NCBI GenBank assembly: GCA_002733765.1
Contig: NVWU01000014.1
Coordinates: 4,608 to 68,607 of the forward strand
From: Colwellia sp.
Lineage (GTDB): Bacteria; Pseudomonadota; Gammaproteobacteria; Enterobacterales; Alteromonadaceae
Length of the DNA: 64,000 bases
Direction: 5' to 3'
Positions within the stretch are counted from its first letter, which is position 1. Every line of letters starts with the position of its first letter. A program made the translations under genes and the position numbers. Below the pieces are notes generated by a model. It saw nothing but the letters and a program-made list of their open reading frames with translations, searched no databases and was not told where the DNA came from. This document shows positions 17,436 through 27,912 of the stretch, in pieces.

Positions 17436-18254
17436 ATGAAAAACGTAACGGGAATATATAAAACACTTGAATATAGTATAGATAAAGGGGTAGCTATTCT
17501 TCGTCTTAATCGTCCTAAACGCTATAATAGCTTTACTGATGAAATGCATGAAGAAATGCGTTCAGTAATGAAACTTGTTAAAAAACAAATTAATAACAAT
17601 GTACTACGTTGCTTAGTGATTACGGGAAATGGTAAAGGTTTTTGTACAGGGCAAGATCTTAATAGCCGTTATGAATTAGTGAAAGCGGGCAATACCAATT
17701 TAGGTAAGTCATTAAATAAAAACTATAATCCACTTATTGAAAATATTAGCAATCTTAATATCCCCGTTGTTTGTGCTGTTAATGGTATTGCGGCAGGTGC
17801 AGGAATTGGTTTAGCGCTTGCCTGTGACATTGTTATTGCGGCGCATTCGGCAAGTTTTACTTTTGCTTTTGCTAAAGTAGGTTTAGTGCCCGATTCAGGT
17901 TGTAGTTGGTCATTAGTACAGACGGTAGGTTTAGCACGAGCAAAAGCATTAAGTTTATTAGGTGATACGTTAAGTGCACAAAATGCCGTTGACTTTGGTT
18001 TAATTTGGCAATGTGTTGCTGATGATGTTTTAGATGATAAAGTCGCAGAAACTGTACAGCGATTAATTGCTAACCCTGCACAAGGATTAATGTTAACCAA
18101 ACGTGCTTTAAATCATAGCGTAAATCATAGTTTAACTGAGCAATTATTACAAGAAGCGCAATTACAAACAATTGCAGGGCGTACAGACGATTATGCTGAA
18201 GCCGTTTGTGCTTTTGTAGAAAAACGTCCAGCGGTATTTTCCGGAAGATTTTAG
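17436..18254 (+). CDS. paaG: Enoyl-CoA isomerase/hydratase family protein, PaaG-like
   Basis: This 272-residue crotonase-family protein has FCTGQDLNSR and GIAAGAGIGLALACDIVIA as oxyanion-hole segments, and an Asp in FAKVGLVPDSGCSW as in PaaG. PaaG isomerises both ring-1,2-epoxyphenylacetyl-CoA and cis-3,4-dehydroadipyl-CoA. In this island the second activity is needed, moving the double bond of 3,4-dehydroadipyl-CoA made by BoxD to the 2,3 position. It starts 2 bp after paaF ends. Confidence 0.82.
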   Translation: MKNVTGIYKTLEYSIDKGVAILRLNRPKRYNSFTDEMHEEMRSVMKLVKKQINNNVLRCLVITGNGKGFCTGQDLNSRYELVKAGNTNLGKSLNKNYNPLIENISNLNIPVVCAVNGIAAGAGIGLALACDIVIAAHSASFTFAFAKVGLVPDSGCSWSLVQTVGLARAKALSLLGDTLSAQNAVDFGLIWQCVADDVLDDKVAETVQRLIANPAQGLMLTKRALNHSVNHSLTEQLLQEAQLQTIAGRTDDYAEAVCAFVEKRPAVFSGRF

Positions 18255-18304
18255 GCTTTGTTGACCATTTAATAAACTCTTAAATAATTTAATTGGATAT
18301 AAAT

Positions 18305-19825
18305 ATGTATGAATTACAAACAACAGTAACTATTGGTGTGATTGGTGCTGGAGCAATGGGCGCTGGTATTGCACAAGTTGCGGCTTCGGCAGGTCATGTT
18401 GTCTATTTACATGATCAAAATAGTAATGCGATAACTACAGGTATTAACAACATTAACACAGGTTTAAAAAAACAGGTTAAACGTGGAAAAATGACGGAAG
18501 AAGACCGACTGGCGCTAATTGATCGCATTCGACCAACAACCAATATTAATGACTTAGCCAATACGGGTCTAATCGTTGAAGCAATTATTGAAAGCCTAGA
18601 AATCAAACAAAGCTTATTCGCTAAACTTGAAGAAATTTGTTCTTCTAGTACTATTTTAGCGACAAATACTTCGTCTTTATCTATTACTTCTATTGCCGCA
18701 AAATTAACAACTCCTAAACGCTTCGTTGGCATGCATTTTTTTAACCCTGCCCCTATTTTAAAATTAGTAGAAGTGGTAACTGGCTTAGCAACAGATCAAC
18801 GTGTTGCACAAACTATATATAACACGGCAAAAAAATGGGGCAAGTCACCTGTCTATACTAAGTCAAGCCCTGGCTTCATTGTAAATAGAGTTGCACGACC
18901 TTTTTATGCTGAAGGATTAAGAGTATTAGAAGAGGGAGGAGCAAGTGTTTCTACATTAGATACAATTATGCGAGAAACAGCAAACTTTAGAATGGGTCCA
19001 TTTGAACTAATGGACTTAATTGGGCACGATGTAAACTATGCTGTTACCTGTTCAGTCTTTAATGCTTATTATCAAGATCCACGTTTTAAACCTTCTTTAT
19101 ACCAACAAGAATTAGTGAATGCTGGATTTTTAGGCTGTAAATCAGGTAAGGGGTTTTATGACTACAATAATGATGAAAAACCATCTTATAGTGAAGAATC
19201 GATACAAGCTATTCCTAAAAATGTTTTAGTTGATGGTGATCTAGGCGTAGCTTCGCCTTTAATAGATTTAATTAAAAACTCACAATTATCATCAAAAATT
19301 AATGCAGATTCAACAGAATCTAAGTTAGTAGTAGATGCCGTTACAATAGTGCTAACCAATGGCTTAAGTGCGAGTGAAGTTGCTCGAAAATCTAACCAAG
19401 AAAACCTTATTGTTTTTGATCTCGCTTTTGATTACCTATCAAGTAATCGTATCGTATTAGCAAAAGCTGAACAAGCAAGTGACTTAGCATTAAATACTGC
19501 TATAGGATTTTTTCAAGCATTAGGTAAAAAAGTTACCGTAATAAATGATATTCCTGGTCTATTGGTTATGCGCACCGTTTGTATGCTAGCTAATGAAGCT
19601 GCTGATGCCGTTAATCAAAATGTTGCCAGTGCAGTAGATGTGGATATCGCTATGTGTAAAGGGGTTAACTATCCCAAAGGACCTTTGTTATGGGCAGATG
19701 AACTTGGTGTTGATACCGTATTTACGGTATTAACTAATTTACAAGAAAGTTACGGTGAAGACCGTTATCGCCCCTCTATTTTATTGAGAAAAAAATATTT
19801 TTCTCGTACTAATTTTCATATTTAA
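18305..19825 (+). CDS. paaH: 3-hydroxyadipyl-CoA dehydrogenase PaaH
   Basis: This NAD+-dependent 3-hydroxyacyl-CoA dehydrogenase oxidises 3-hydroxyadipyl-CoA to 3-oxoadipyl-CoA. The Rossmann motif GVIGAGAMGAGIAQVAA is at the N-terminus, followed by ATNTSSLSIT and the catalytic HFFNPAP segment. At about 506 residues it is the two-domain long form, with a duplicated C-terminal dimerisation domain (VKGVNYPKGPLLWADELG-like end). I prefer the ATG at 18305 over an upstream TTG at 18293. Confidence 0.88.
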   Translation: MYELQTTVTIGVIGAGAMGAGIAQVAASAGHVVYLHDQNSNAITTGINNINTGLKKQVKRGKMTEEDRLALIDRIRPTTNINDLANTGLIVEAIIESLEIKQSLFAKLEEICSSSTILATNTSSLSITSIAAKLTTPKRFVGMHFFNPAPILKLVEVVTGLATDQRVAQTIYNTAKKWGKSPVYTKSSPGFIVNRVARPFYAEGLRVLEEGGASVSTLDTIMRETANFRMGPFELMDLIGHDVNYAVTCSVFNAYYQDPRFKPSLYQQELVNAGFLGCKSGKGFYDYNNDEKPSYSEESIQAIPKNVLVDGDLGVASPLIDLIKNSQLSSKINADSTESKLVVDAVTIVLTNGLSASEVARKSNQENLIVFDLAFDYLSSNRIVLAKAEQASDLALNTAIGFFQALGKKVTVINDIPGLLVMRTVCMLANEAADAVNQNVASAVDVDIAMCKGVNYPKGPLLWADELGVDTVFTVLTNLQESYGEDRYRPSILLRKKYFSRTNFHI

Positions 19826-19868
19826 TGCTTTTAGCAGTTAATGATAATAAATTTTTGAAGGATAAATC

Positions 19869-21074
19869 ATGGTAGATGTTTTTATATGTGATGCAATTAG
19901 AACGCCAATAGGTCGTTATGGTGGTGCTTTGTCTTCTGTTCGTGCTGATGATTTAGGTGCTGTACCTATTAAAGCATTACTTGAACGTAATCCACAACTT
20001 GATCCAGAAAATATTGATGAAGTTGTCTTTGGTTGTGCGAACCAAGCCGGTGAAGATAACCGAAACGTTGGGCGTATGAGTAGTTTATTAGCGGGTATGC
20101 CGGTAAGTGTTCCAGCAAACACAGTAAATCGCTTATGTGGATCTGGTATGGATGCCATTGGTAGTGCTGCAAGAGCAATTAAATCTGGCGAAATGGATAT
20201 AATGATTGCTGGCGGTGTAGAGTCAATGTCTCGTGCTCCCTTGGTAATGGGTAAAGCTGAAACTGCTTTTAGCCGTCAAGCTGAAATGTTTGATACTACA
20301 ATTGGTTGGCGCTTTGTTAATTCGTTGATGAAAGCCCAGTATGGTGTGGATTCTATGCCTGAAACCGCCGAAAATGTTGCGGAAGATTTTAAAATTTCAC
20401 GTGCAGATCAAGACGCATTTGCACTGCGTAGCCAACAAAAAGCAGGCGCAGCACAAGCATCAGATATCTTTGCTGAAGAAATTACCCCTGTTATTATCCC
20501 TCGTCGTAAAAAAGTCGATTTAGTGGTTGATGATGATGAGCATTTGCGTCCACAAACTACCCTAGCTGATTTAACTAAATTAAGAACGCCATTCCGTGAA
20601 AACGGGAGTGTTACCGCTGGTAATGCTTCTGGAGTTAATGATGGTGCATGCGCATTATTATTAGCCTCTTCTGATGCGGTTAGAATGCATAAATTAACAC
20701 CAAAAGCGCGTATTGTTGCTATGGCAACAGCAGGTGTTGAACCACGGATTATGGGATATGGTCCTAAACCAGCAATAGATAAAATTCTTGCAAAAACAGG
20801 GTTAAGTATTGATCAAATGGATGTTATTGAACTTAACGAAGCTTTTGCTGCTCAGGCATTAGCTTGTATGCGTGCATTAGGAATAAGTGATGATGCGGCA
20901 AATGTTAACCCAAATGGTGGCGCAATTGCTTTGGGTCACCCCTTAGGTATGAGCGGCGCACGTCTAGTTACAACAGCGATGTATCAATTGCAACGCACTA
21001 AAAAACAGTATGCCCTTTGTGCTATGTGTATTGGTGTTGGCCAAGGCATTGCGCTTATCATTGAACGTGTTTAA
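19869..21074 (+). CDS. paaJ: 3-oxoadipyl-CoA thiolase
   Basis: This 401-residue thiolase cleaves 3-oxoadipyl-CoA with CoA to succinyl-CoA and acetyl-CoA, the last step of the pathway. Catalytic residues are visible: Cys about 90 in NRLCGSGMDAI, the NEAFAAQ motif, His in GGAIALGHPLGMSGAR, and the second Cys in CAMCIGVGQG. Length and motifs match PcaF/PaaJ. The start has AAGGA about 6 nt upstream of the ATG. Confidence 0.9.
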   Translation: MVDVFICDAIRTPIGRYGGALSSVRADDLGAVPIKALLERNPQLDPENIDEVVFGCANQAGEDNRNVGRMSSLLAGMPVSVPANTVNRLCGSGMDAIGSAARAIKSGEMDIMIAGGVESMSRAPLVMGKAETAFSRQAEMFDTTIGWRFVNSLMKAQYGVDSMPETAENVAEDFKISRADQDAFALRSQQKAGAAQASDIFAEEITPVIIPRRKKVDLVVDDDEHLRPQTTLADLTKLRTPFRENGSVTAGNASGVNDGACALLLASSDAVRMHKLTPKARIVAMATAGVEPRIMGYGPKPAIDKILAKTGLSIDQMDVIELNEAFAAQALACMRALGISDDAANVNPNGGAIALGHPLGMSGARLVTTAMYQLQRTKKQYALCAMCIGVGQGIALIIERV

Positions 21075-21113
21075 TTATTAAGTTTAGACGTAAATAGAAG
21101 AGATTTATTCAAC

Positions 21114-21914
21114 ATGATTCAACAAATTTTAAACGAAAACTTATCAATGCTAACCATTAATGGTGTTGATCTTGAGATAAAATATTTTATCGGTGAAAAA
21201 AATAAACCTACATTAATATTTTTACATGAAGGTTTAGGTTGTGTAGAAATGTGGCGAGATTTTCCTGAAAAATTATCAGTCTTAACTGGCTGCCCTACAT
21301 TAGTTTATAGCCGCCAAGGGTACGGGCGTTCATCTTCTTGTGAAGTTCCACGTCCATTAACTTATATGCAAGATGAAGGATTAGAAGTATTACCTGAAAT
21401 AATTAGAGTAACAGGTATTCAACAGCATATTTTAATTGGTCATTCTGACGGTGGATCTATTGCGTTAATAAATGCAGGCGGTAAACCCGCATCAGGACTA
21501 CTCGGTGTTGTCACCATGGCAGCGCACACTTTTTGTGAAGACTTATCAATTAGTTCAATTAAGTTAGGTTTAACCGCATATACCGGTGGTAACTTACGCG
21601 CAGGACTTGAAAAATATCATTATGATAATGTTGATTGTGCTTTTTGGGGATGGAACAATGCTTGGTTAGATGCTGATTTCATCAACTTTAATATTGAAAA
21701 TTTCCTTCCTCAAATTAAAGTACCTCAATTGGTAATACAAGGCATAGATGATCCTTATGGCACAATTAAACAAGTGGAGTCCATAGCCGATAAATCAGCA
21801 GGTAATGTTGAGGTATATATGTTTGAAAATTGTAAGCATTCTCCTTATAAAGAAAAAGCAACAGAGAGTCTTGCTTTAATAGATTCCTTTATGGCTAAAA
21901 AATGTTTGCGTTAA
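21114..21914 (+). CDS. Alpha/beta hydrolase of the box cluster
   Basis: This 266-residue alpha/beta hydrolase has FLHEGLGCVEMWRDFP as oxyanion loop, the nucleophile elbow GHSDGGSIAL, a late Asp in GIDDPYG, and His in ENCKHSPYKE, so the triad is complete. Hydrolases of this type accompany box genes in other bacteria and have been proposed to be lactonases or thioesterases acting on spontaneous by-products. The substrate is unknown. It ends the box run about 110 bp before the formate dehydrogenase genes. Confidence 0.8.
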   Translation: MIQQILNENLSMLTINGVDLEIKYFIGEKNKPTLIFLHEGLGCVEMWRDFPEKLSVLTGCPTLVYSRQGYGRSSSCEVPRPLTYMQDEGLEVLPEIIRVTGIQQHILIGHSDGGSIALINAGGKPASGLLGVVTMAAHTFCEDLSISSIKLGLTAYTGGNLRAGLEKYHYDNVDCAFWGWNNAWLDADFINFNIENFLPQIKVPQLVIQGIDDPYGTIKQVESIADKSAGNVEVYMFENCKHSPYKEKATESLALIDSFMAKKCLR

Positions 21915-22025
21915 ATTTAATGTGTTCATTGTTATTTTATTTTGGTTTAGTCGTAAAAATCAGCAATTTCACATTAGATTAACTAATCGATTACTACAGG
22001 AATATTACCTAAGGTTAATAACAAT

Positions 22026-22529
22026 ATGAAGAATTCTTCTCAACATGATTCTACATGGGACGTTGATTTAATCGAAAAGACTATTAAATCATTAAAGGAC
22101 AAACCGGGGGCGTTACTACCCATATTACATGCTATTCAGAGTGTTTGTGGTTATATACCCAAAGATACAATTAGTTTAATTGCTAAAGCGTTAAATCAAA
22201 CCTCAGCGGAAATACATGGTGTCATTAGCTTTTATCATTACTTTCGTACATCACCATCTGGGAATCATTCAATTCAAGTTTGTCGAGGTGAAGCTTGTCA
22301 GGCTCGTGGCTCTAGGGCATTAGAAACTTATGTCAAAGGTAAATTAAAAATTAATTACCACGAAAAAACTCCTGATGGTGAGTTTGATTTAACCGCAGTT
22401 TATTGTTTAGGAAATTGCGCCAGAGGTCCTTCTATTCGAGTGGGTGATGATATTATTGGCAGTGTTGATAAAAATAAATTTAATCAAATAATCAATACCT
22501 TAACTACCTTTGTTGTCGAGTTAAATTAA
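22026..22529 (+). CDS. fdsG: NAD-dependent formate dehydrogenase, gamma subunit
   Basis: This 167-residue NuoE-type subunit carries a [2Fe-2S] cluster. The four Cys are visible as CRGEACQARG and VYCLGNCARGPSI. It passes electrons between the molybdenum subunit and the FMN subunit of a soluble FdsGBACD formate dehydrogenase. Its stop overlaps the fdsB start (TAATG), which implies translational coupling. Confidence 0.9.
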   Translation: MKNSSQHDSTWDVDLIEKTIKSLKDKPGALLPILHAIQSVCGYIPKDTISLIAKALNQTSAEIHGVISFYHYFRTSPSGNHSIQVCRGEACQARGSRALETYVKGKLKINYHEKTPDGEFDLTAVYCLGNCARGPSIRVGDDIIGSVDKNKFNQIINTLTTFVVELN

Positions 22530-24127
22530 TGAGCATTAAAGTATTTATTCCCCGTGATACTGTATCTTTAGCCCATAATGGTGAAAAAGTTTCTCAAATT
22601 ATTCAAGCAGAAGCTTCAATACGAAATATAGATATTAATATAATTCGTAATGGATCAAGAGGTTTGTGCTGGCTTGAACCCATGATTGAGATTGAGACTA
22701 GTCAAGGACGAATTGCTTATGGCCCAGTTGAAGTAAGCGACATTCCTGCTTTATTTGATCAAGGTATGCTTGACGGTACTGAGCAACATACTTTGTATTT
22801 AGGTAAAACTGAAGATATTCCGTATTTAAAAAATCAGCAACGATTAACATTTTCTCGCGCTGGAATTATCGATCCCGTTTCTCTTAGTGACTATCAAGCA
22901 CATGACGGTTTTAAAGGACTTACTAGAGCAATAGAACTTATTTCATCTACCAATAGCGGGCAGATGATTGTTGATGAAGTTAAACTTTCTGGCTTACGTG
23001 GACGAGGGGGCGCAGCTTTTCCTACAGGAATAAAATGGCAGACAGTTCATGATTGTTCTCCTACTCAAAAATATATTGTCTGTAATGCCGATGAAGGTGA
23101 TTCAGGTACTTTTGCCGATCGTTTGGTGATGGAAGCAGATCCTTTCATGTTAATTGAAGGTATGATCATTGCAGGTTTAGCCGTAGGGGCAACACGAGGT
23201 TATATTTATTTACGGTCAGAATATCCAGTTGCACATACTATTTTAAATGAAGCCATAAGCGGGGCTTATGCAACAAATTTTTTAGGTAACAACATACAAG
23301 GCAGTAAACATACCTTTCACTTAGAAGTTCGTCTTGGTGCTGAAGCGTATATTTGTGGTGAAGAAACCTCATTATTAGAAAGCTTAGAAGGTAAACGTGG
23401 TTTAGTTCGTTTTAAACCACCGCTACCTGCTATTGAAGGGCTTTTCGGTCAACCTACTGTGGTTAATAACGTGTTATCTTTAGCCGCTATCCCCTATATA
23501 TTAGCTTGTGGTGGCCAAGCTTATGCTGATTTTGGCATGGGACGTTCACGCGGTACTTTACCTTTTCAGTTAGCAGGTAATTTAAAGTATGGCGGTTTAG
23601 TTGAGTTAGCTTTTGGTACAACATTACGTGACATAATTGAAAAATTTGGTGGTGGTAGTGCAAGTAAACGACCTATGCGTGCCATTCAAGTAGGCGGACC
23701 GTTAGGGGCTTATTTGCCAGAAAGCCAGTGGGATACTCAACTTGATTATGAAGCTTTTTCTGCCATTGGCGCTGTTTTAGGTCACGGCGGCATTGTAGTC
23801 TTTGATGATACCGTTGATATGGTTGAACAAGCACGTTTTTCGATGGAATTTTGTGTAGCAGAATCTTGTGGTAAATGTACGCCATGTCGTATCGGCTCTA
23901 CTCGCGGGGTTGAAGTGATTGATAAAATCACCACGAGTACTGATAGTACAGCTCTGAATGCCTATTTAGAATTACTGGATGATCTTTGTGAAACTATGAT
24001 TCATGGTTCTTTATGTGCAATGGGTGGTATGACACCTATTCCGGTACAAAGTGCATTGAAATATTTTCCTGAAGATTTACCTCAAATCAAAGGTTTTTTA
24101 ATTTCACCAACGCAGCAACAACGTTAG
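22529..24127 (+). CDS. fdsB: NAD-dependent formate dehydrogenase, beta subunit
   Basis: This 532-residue NuoF-like subunit has an N-terminal thioredoxin-like extension (about 1-110). The FMN/NADH domain follows, with SGLRGRGGAAFPTG and NADEGDSGTFADR. A [4Fe-4S] site lies in AESCGKCTPCRIGSTRG plus the later Cys in HGSLCAMGG. It reduces NAD+ with electrons from formate oxidation. It starts at the overlap with fdsG and ends 11 bp before fdsA. Confidence 0.92.
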   Translation: MSIKVFIPRDTVSLAHNGEKVSQIIQAEASIRNIDINIIRNGSRGLCWLEPMIEIETSQGRIAYGPVEVSDIPALFDQGMLDGTEQHTLYLGKTEDIPYLKNQQRLTFSRAGIIDPVSLSDYQAHDGFKGLTRAIELISSTNSGQMIVDEVKLSGLRGRGGAAFPTGIKWQTVHDCSPTQKYIVCNADEGDSGTFADRLVMEADPFMLIEGMIIAGLAVGATRGYIYLRSEYPVAHTILNEAISGAYATNFLGNNIQGSKHTFHLEVRLGAEAYICGEETSLLESLEGKRGLVRFKPPLPAIEGLFGQPTVVNNVLSLAAIPYILACGGQAYADFGMGRSRGTLPFQLAGNLKYGGLVELAFGTTLRDIIEKFGGGSASKRPMRAIQVGGPLGAYLPESQWDTQLDYEAFSAIGAVLGHGGIVVFDDTVDMVEQARFSMEFCVAESCGKCTPCRIGSTRGVEVIDKITTSTDSTALNAYLELLDDLCETMIHGSLCAMGGMTPIPVQSALKYFPEDLPQIKGFLISPTQQQR

Positions 24128-24138
24128 GAACTATTATC

Positions 24139-27033
24139 ATGGTAGAAATTTTTGATCCCAAAACCTTTGATCCAAAAAACATTGATTTTAATAAAGATTA
24201 CGGTACGTTACCTAGTACCTCAACAACATTAGTAAACCTAAATATTGATGGTGTTGAAATTTCTGTCCCAGAAGGAACGTCAGTATTTCGTGCAGCGGCT
24301 ATTGCAGATATTAATATTCCTAAATTATGTGCCACTGACAGTTTAGAAGCGTTTGGCTCGTGCCGTTTATGTACCGTACAAATTGAAGGTCGTCGGGGTT
24401 TCCCTGCTTCGTGTACTACCCCAGTTGAAGCGGGTATGAATGTGACTACACAAAATGATGCGATTGCTAAATTACGTCGCAATATCATGGAATTATATAT
24501 TTCAGATCATCCTTTAGATTGTTTAACTTGCCCGACCAATGGCGATTGTGAATTACAAGATATGGCAGGTGCTGTTGGTTTACGTGAAGTGCGTTATGGT
24601 TTTGACGGTGAAAATCATCTCGATGCTGAAAAAGACAAATCTAATCCTTACTTCACGTTTGATGCCAGCAAGTGCATTGTGTGTTCACGTTGTGTTCGTG
24701 CTTGTGAAGAAGTACAAGGTACATTTGCTTTAACCGTTGAAGGTCGTGGTTTTGATTCAAAAATTTCAGCAGGTACAGCTGAACAATCATTTTTAGAGTC
24801 TGACTGTGTATCTTGTGGTGCTTGTGTACAAGCTTGTCCAACCGCTACCTTAGTTGAAAATGAAGTTATTGACAAAGGTCAACCTGAACACAGTATAGTG
24901 ACAACTTGTGCTTATTGTGGTGTAGGGTGCTCGTTCAAAGCCGAAATGAAAGGCGAAGAAGTTATTCGCATGGTGCCCTATAAAGGCGGTGAAGCTAACC
25001 AAGGTCATTCATGTGTCAAAGGTCGTTTTGCTTTTGGTTATGCCACTCACAAAGACCGCGTAACTGAACCAATGATCCGTGATTCTATCGATCAACCTTG
25101 GAAAAAAGTAAGCTGGGAAGAAGCCATTGGCTTCGCGGCAACACGTTTAAAAAGTATTCAAGATAAATATGGTCGAGAAAGCGTGGGCGGCATTACTTCG
25201 TCACGTTGTACTAATGAAGAAACCTATTTAGTACAAAAATTAATTAGAGCTGCTTTTGGTAACAACAATACCGATACTTGTGCTCGTGTATGTCATAGTC
25301 CTACTGGTTTTGGTTTAAAGGCTACCATTGGTGAATCAGCTGGTACACAGACTTTTAATTCAGTAAAGTACACTGACACCATGTTGGTTATTGGCGCTAA
25401 TCCTACTGATGCTCACCCTGTATTTGGCTCAATGATGCGTAAGCGTTTACGTGAAGGAGCAAAATTAATTGTTGCTGACCCACGTGAAATTGATTTATTA
25501 ACTACGCCACACCTCAAAGATGCCATTCATTTACCTTTGCGTCCGGGTACTAATGTAGCGTTAATCAATTCGCTTGCTCATACTATTATGAGCGAAGGTC
25601 TTCAAGATGAAGCTTTTATTAATGAGCGTTGTGAAGATGAAGCTTTTGAAAAGTGGCGTGCGTTTATTTTAGAAGAATTTAACTCGCCAGAAGCCATGAG
25701 TGAAACAACAGGCCTTGATGCGACAAAAGTAAGAGAAGCTGCTCGTGTTTATGCTAATGCAGGCAATGGTGCAATATTTTATGGGTTAGGCGTAACGGAG
25801 CATAGCCAAGGTTCAACAACTGTTATGGGTATAGCTAACCTTGCTTTAGTCACGGGAAATATTGGTAGAGAAGGTGTAGGTATTAACCCATTACGTGGAC
25901 AAAACAATGTACAGGGTTCGTGTGATATGGGGTCTTTCCCGCATGAGTTGCCAGGTTATCAACATGTGGCAGATGATAAAGTTCGTGGATTGTTTGAAAA
26001 AGCTTGGGGAGTTAAATTAGATAACGAACCTGGTCTACGTATTCCTAACATGTTTGATGCCGCTATTGCTGGTAATTTTAAAGCACTGTATGTGCAAGGT
26101 GAAGATATAGCGCAATCAGATCCAAATACGCACCATGTAGAAAAAGCGTTAAAATCGTTAGAGTGTTTAATCGTACAAGATATTTTTCTTAACGAAACGG
26201 CTAAATTTGCCCATGTACTATTACCTGGCTCTACCTTTTTAGAAAAAAATGGTACTTTTACCAACGCTGAACGTCGTATTAACCGCGTGCGCAAAGTAAT
26301 GAAGCCAGTCGCTGGGAAAGAAGATTGGGAAGTTACTGTCGCTTTATCTAACGCATTGGGTTATCCCATGAACTACACTCATCCATCGGAGATTATGGAT
26401 GAAATTTCGAGCTTAGTACCTAGTTTTACCGGGGTAAGTTATGACAAGCTCGAAGAACAAGGCAGTATACAGTGGCCTTGTAATGACGAGTTTCCTGATG
26501 GCATGCCAATTATGCATGAAGTGGACTTCCCTATAGGTAAAGCTAATTTTGCATTAACTAATTATATTGCGACCACTGAAAAATCAACACGTCGCTTTCC
26601 ATTGTTATTAACCACTGGTCGGATTTTATCGCAATATAATGTTGGCGCACAAACACGTCGTACAGAAAATCAAACTTGGCATGCAGAAGATCAATTAGAA
26701 TTGCATCCTCATGATGCTGAAGAGCGTGGTATTAATGATGGTGACTGGTTAGGTATTTCTAGTCGAGCAGGCCAAACAGTGTTGCGTGCTAAGGTAAGTG
26801 AACGTATGCAACCTGGTGTTGTGTATACCACATTCCACCACCCCAATAGTGGCGCTAATGTCATTACAACTAATAATTCAGATTGGGCGACAAACTGCCC
26901 AGAATATAAAGTCACCGCAGTTCAAATCGAAAAGGTATCTCAACCTTCAATTTGGCAGAAAAATTATGTTGCTTTTGATAAACAGCAACAGAAATTTTTT
27001 AAACGTAAAAAATATCATGCTGCAAGTGATTAA
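24139..27033 (+). CDS. fdsA: Formate dehydrogenase alpha subunit, molybdenum-containing
   Basis: This is the 964-residue catalytic subunit. The N-terminal part has a NuoG-like [2Fe-2S] domain (FGSCRLCTV, FPASCTTP), a His-Cys cluster (DHPLDCLTCPTNGDCELQ) and two [4Fe-4S] ferredoxin motifs (CIVCSRCVRACEE, CVSCGACVQACP). The MGD domain begins with CAYCGVGC. The Mo ligand is a Cys, in ARVCHSPTGFG, so selenocysteine is not used. It oxidises formate to CO2. Its place in the same strand as boxC suggests it disposes of the formate released at ring opening and returns NADH. Confidence 0.93.
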   Translation: MVEIFDPKTFDPKNIDFNKDYGTLPSTSTTLVNLNIDGVEISVPEGTSVFRAAAIADINIPKLCATDSLEAFGSCRLCTVQIEGRRGFPASCTTPVEAGMNVTTQNDAIAKLRRNIMELYISDHPLDCLTCPTNGDCELQDMAGAVGLREVRYGFDGENHLDAEKDKSNPYFTFDASKCIVCSRCVRACEEVQGTFALTVEGRGFDSKISAGTAEQSFLESDCVSCGACVQACPTATLVENEVIDKGQPEHSIVTTCAYCGVGCSFKAEMKGEEVIRMVPYKGGEANQGHSCVKGRFAFGYATHKDRVTEPMIRDSIDQPWKKVSWEEAIGFAATRLKSIQDKYGRESVGGITSSRCTNEETYLVQKLIRAAFGNNNTDTCARVCHSPTGFGLKATIGESAGTQTFNSVKYTDTMLVIGANPTDAHPVFGSMMRKRLREGAKLIVADPREIDLLTTPHLKDAIHLPLRPGTNVALINSLAHTIMSEGLQDEAFINERCEDEAFEKWRAFILEEFNSPEAMSETTGLDATKVREAARVYANAGNGAIFYGLGVTEHSQGSTTVMGIANLALVTGNIGREGVGINPLRGQNNVQGSCDMGSFPHELPGYQHVADDKVRGLFEKAWGVKLDNEPGLRIPNMFDAAIAGNFKALYVQGEDIAQSDPNTHHVEKALKSLECLIVQDIFLNETAKFAHVLLPGSTFLEKNGTFTNAERRINRVRKVMKPVAGKEDWEVTVALSNALGYPMNYTHPSEIMDEISSLVPSFTGVSYDKLEEQGSIQWPCNDEFPDGMPIMHEVDFPIGKANFALTNYIATTEKSTRRFPLLLTTGRILSQYNVGAQTRRTENQTWHAEDQLELHPHDAEERGINDGDWLGISSRAGQTVLRAKVSERMQPGVVYTTFHHPNSGANVITTNNSDWATNCPEYKVTAVQIEKVSQPSIWQKNYVAFDKQQQKFFKRKKYHAASD

Positions 27034-27035
27034 AA

Positions 27036-27890
27036 ATGGCGGAACTTATGTCGGGTGATTCCTTTCAGCATTCAGAAAAAGAAGCAGCTTTACAAAAAAA
27101 TGTGTCGGTGACTCGTTGGGATAATAACATTACTAGTGAAACAACAGACATACTTGCTGAAGAAGTTGCCGTAGCATTAGTATTTAATGGTATCTCTCAT
27201 GCAGTAATGATGGCAAGTCCCAATGATTTATTTGATTTTGCATTAGGTTTTAGTTTGACTGAAGGAATTATTAAATCGTCGAGTGACATCTATGAATTTG
27301 ACTGTGTAATACTCGATGATGGCCTTGAGTTACAGTTAACAATTGCATCAAGACGGATGACAACGTTAAAAGAAAAAAGGCGTAGCCTTGTTGGTGTAAC
27401 CGGTTGTGGAATTTGTGGTTCAGAATCCATAGAGCAGGTAATGAGGCCGGTAAAAAAAATACGCAATAATGCTTTAAATGTTACAAATACTATTCGTGAT
27501 CAAGCAATACAAACAGCGGTTGCAATGCTTGAACAACATCAGCCATTGCAAAATCAAACAGGTGCTCATCATGGTGCTGCTTGGTGTAACTTACAGGGCG
27601 AAATAATATTAATTCGTGAAGATGTTGGCAGACATAATGCCTTAGATAAGTTAATAGGAGCTATGCATCATTTAAACATAAATATCGCAGAAGGATTTGT
27701 CCTTGTTTCAAGTCGTGCTAGTTATGAAATGGTACAAAAAATAGCCGTATCATCAATAAGCGCTTTAGTCTCAGTGTCTGCGCCTACAGCATTGGCGTTA
27801 CGCATTGCTAAATTGGCAAATATACAACTTATTGGTTTTGCTCGCCCTAATAGGCATGTGCATTATAACATAACAAAATCAACAATTTAA
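27036..27890 (+). CDS. fdhD: Formate dehydrogenase sulfurtransferase FdhD (FdsC)
   Basis: This 284-residue FdhD-family protein transfers sulfur to the molybdenum cofactor and is required for active formate dehydrogenase. The conserved TGCGICG Cys motif lies near residues 124-130, and the EDVGRHNALDKL and VLVSSRASYEMVQK motifs follow. It starts 3 bp after fdsA, the usual fdsC position. Confidence 0.92.
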   Translation: MAELMSGDSFQHSEKEAALQKNVSVTRWDNNITSETTDILAEEVAVALVFNGISHAVMMASPNDLFDFALGFSLTEGIIKSSSDIYEFDCVILDDGLELQLTIASRRMTTLKEKRRSLVGVTGCGICGSESIEQVMRPVKKIRNNALNVTNTIRDQAIQTAVAMLEQHQPLQNQTGAHHGAAWCNLQGEIILIREDVGRHNALDKLIGAMHHLNINIAEGFVLVSSRASYEMVQKIAVSSISALVSVSAPTALALRIAKLANIQLIGFARPNRHVHYNITKSTI

Positions 27891-27912
27891 TATAATGATG
27901 CAGGTATAATGA

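Noticed and set aside
24198-24488. Minus-strand frames inside fdsA
   Set aside because: Opposite-strand shadows of a gene with well-formed cluster motifs.
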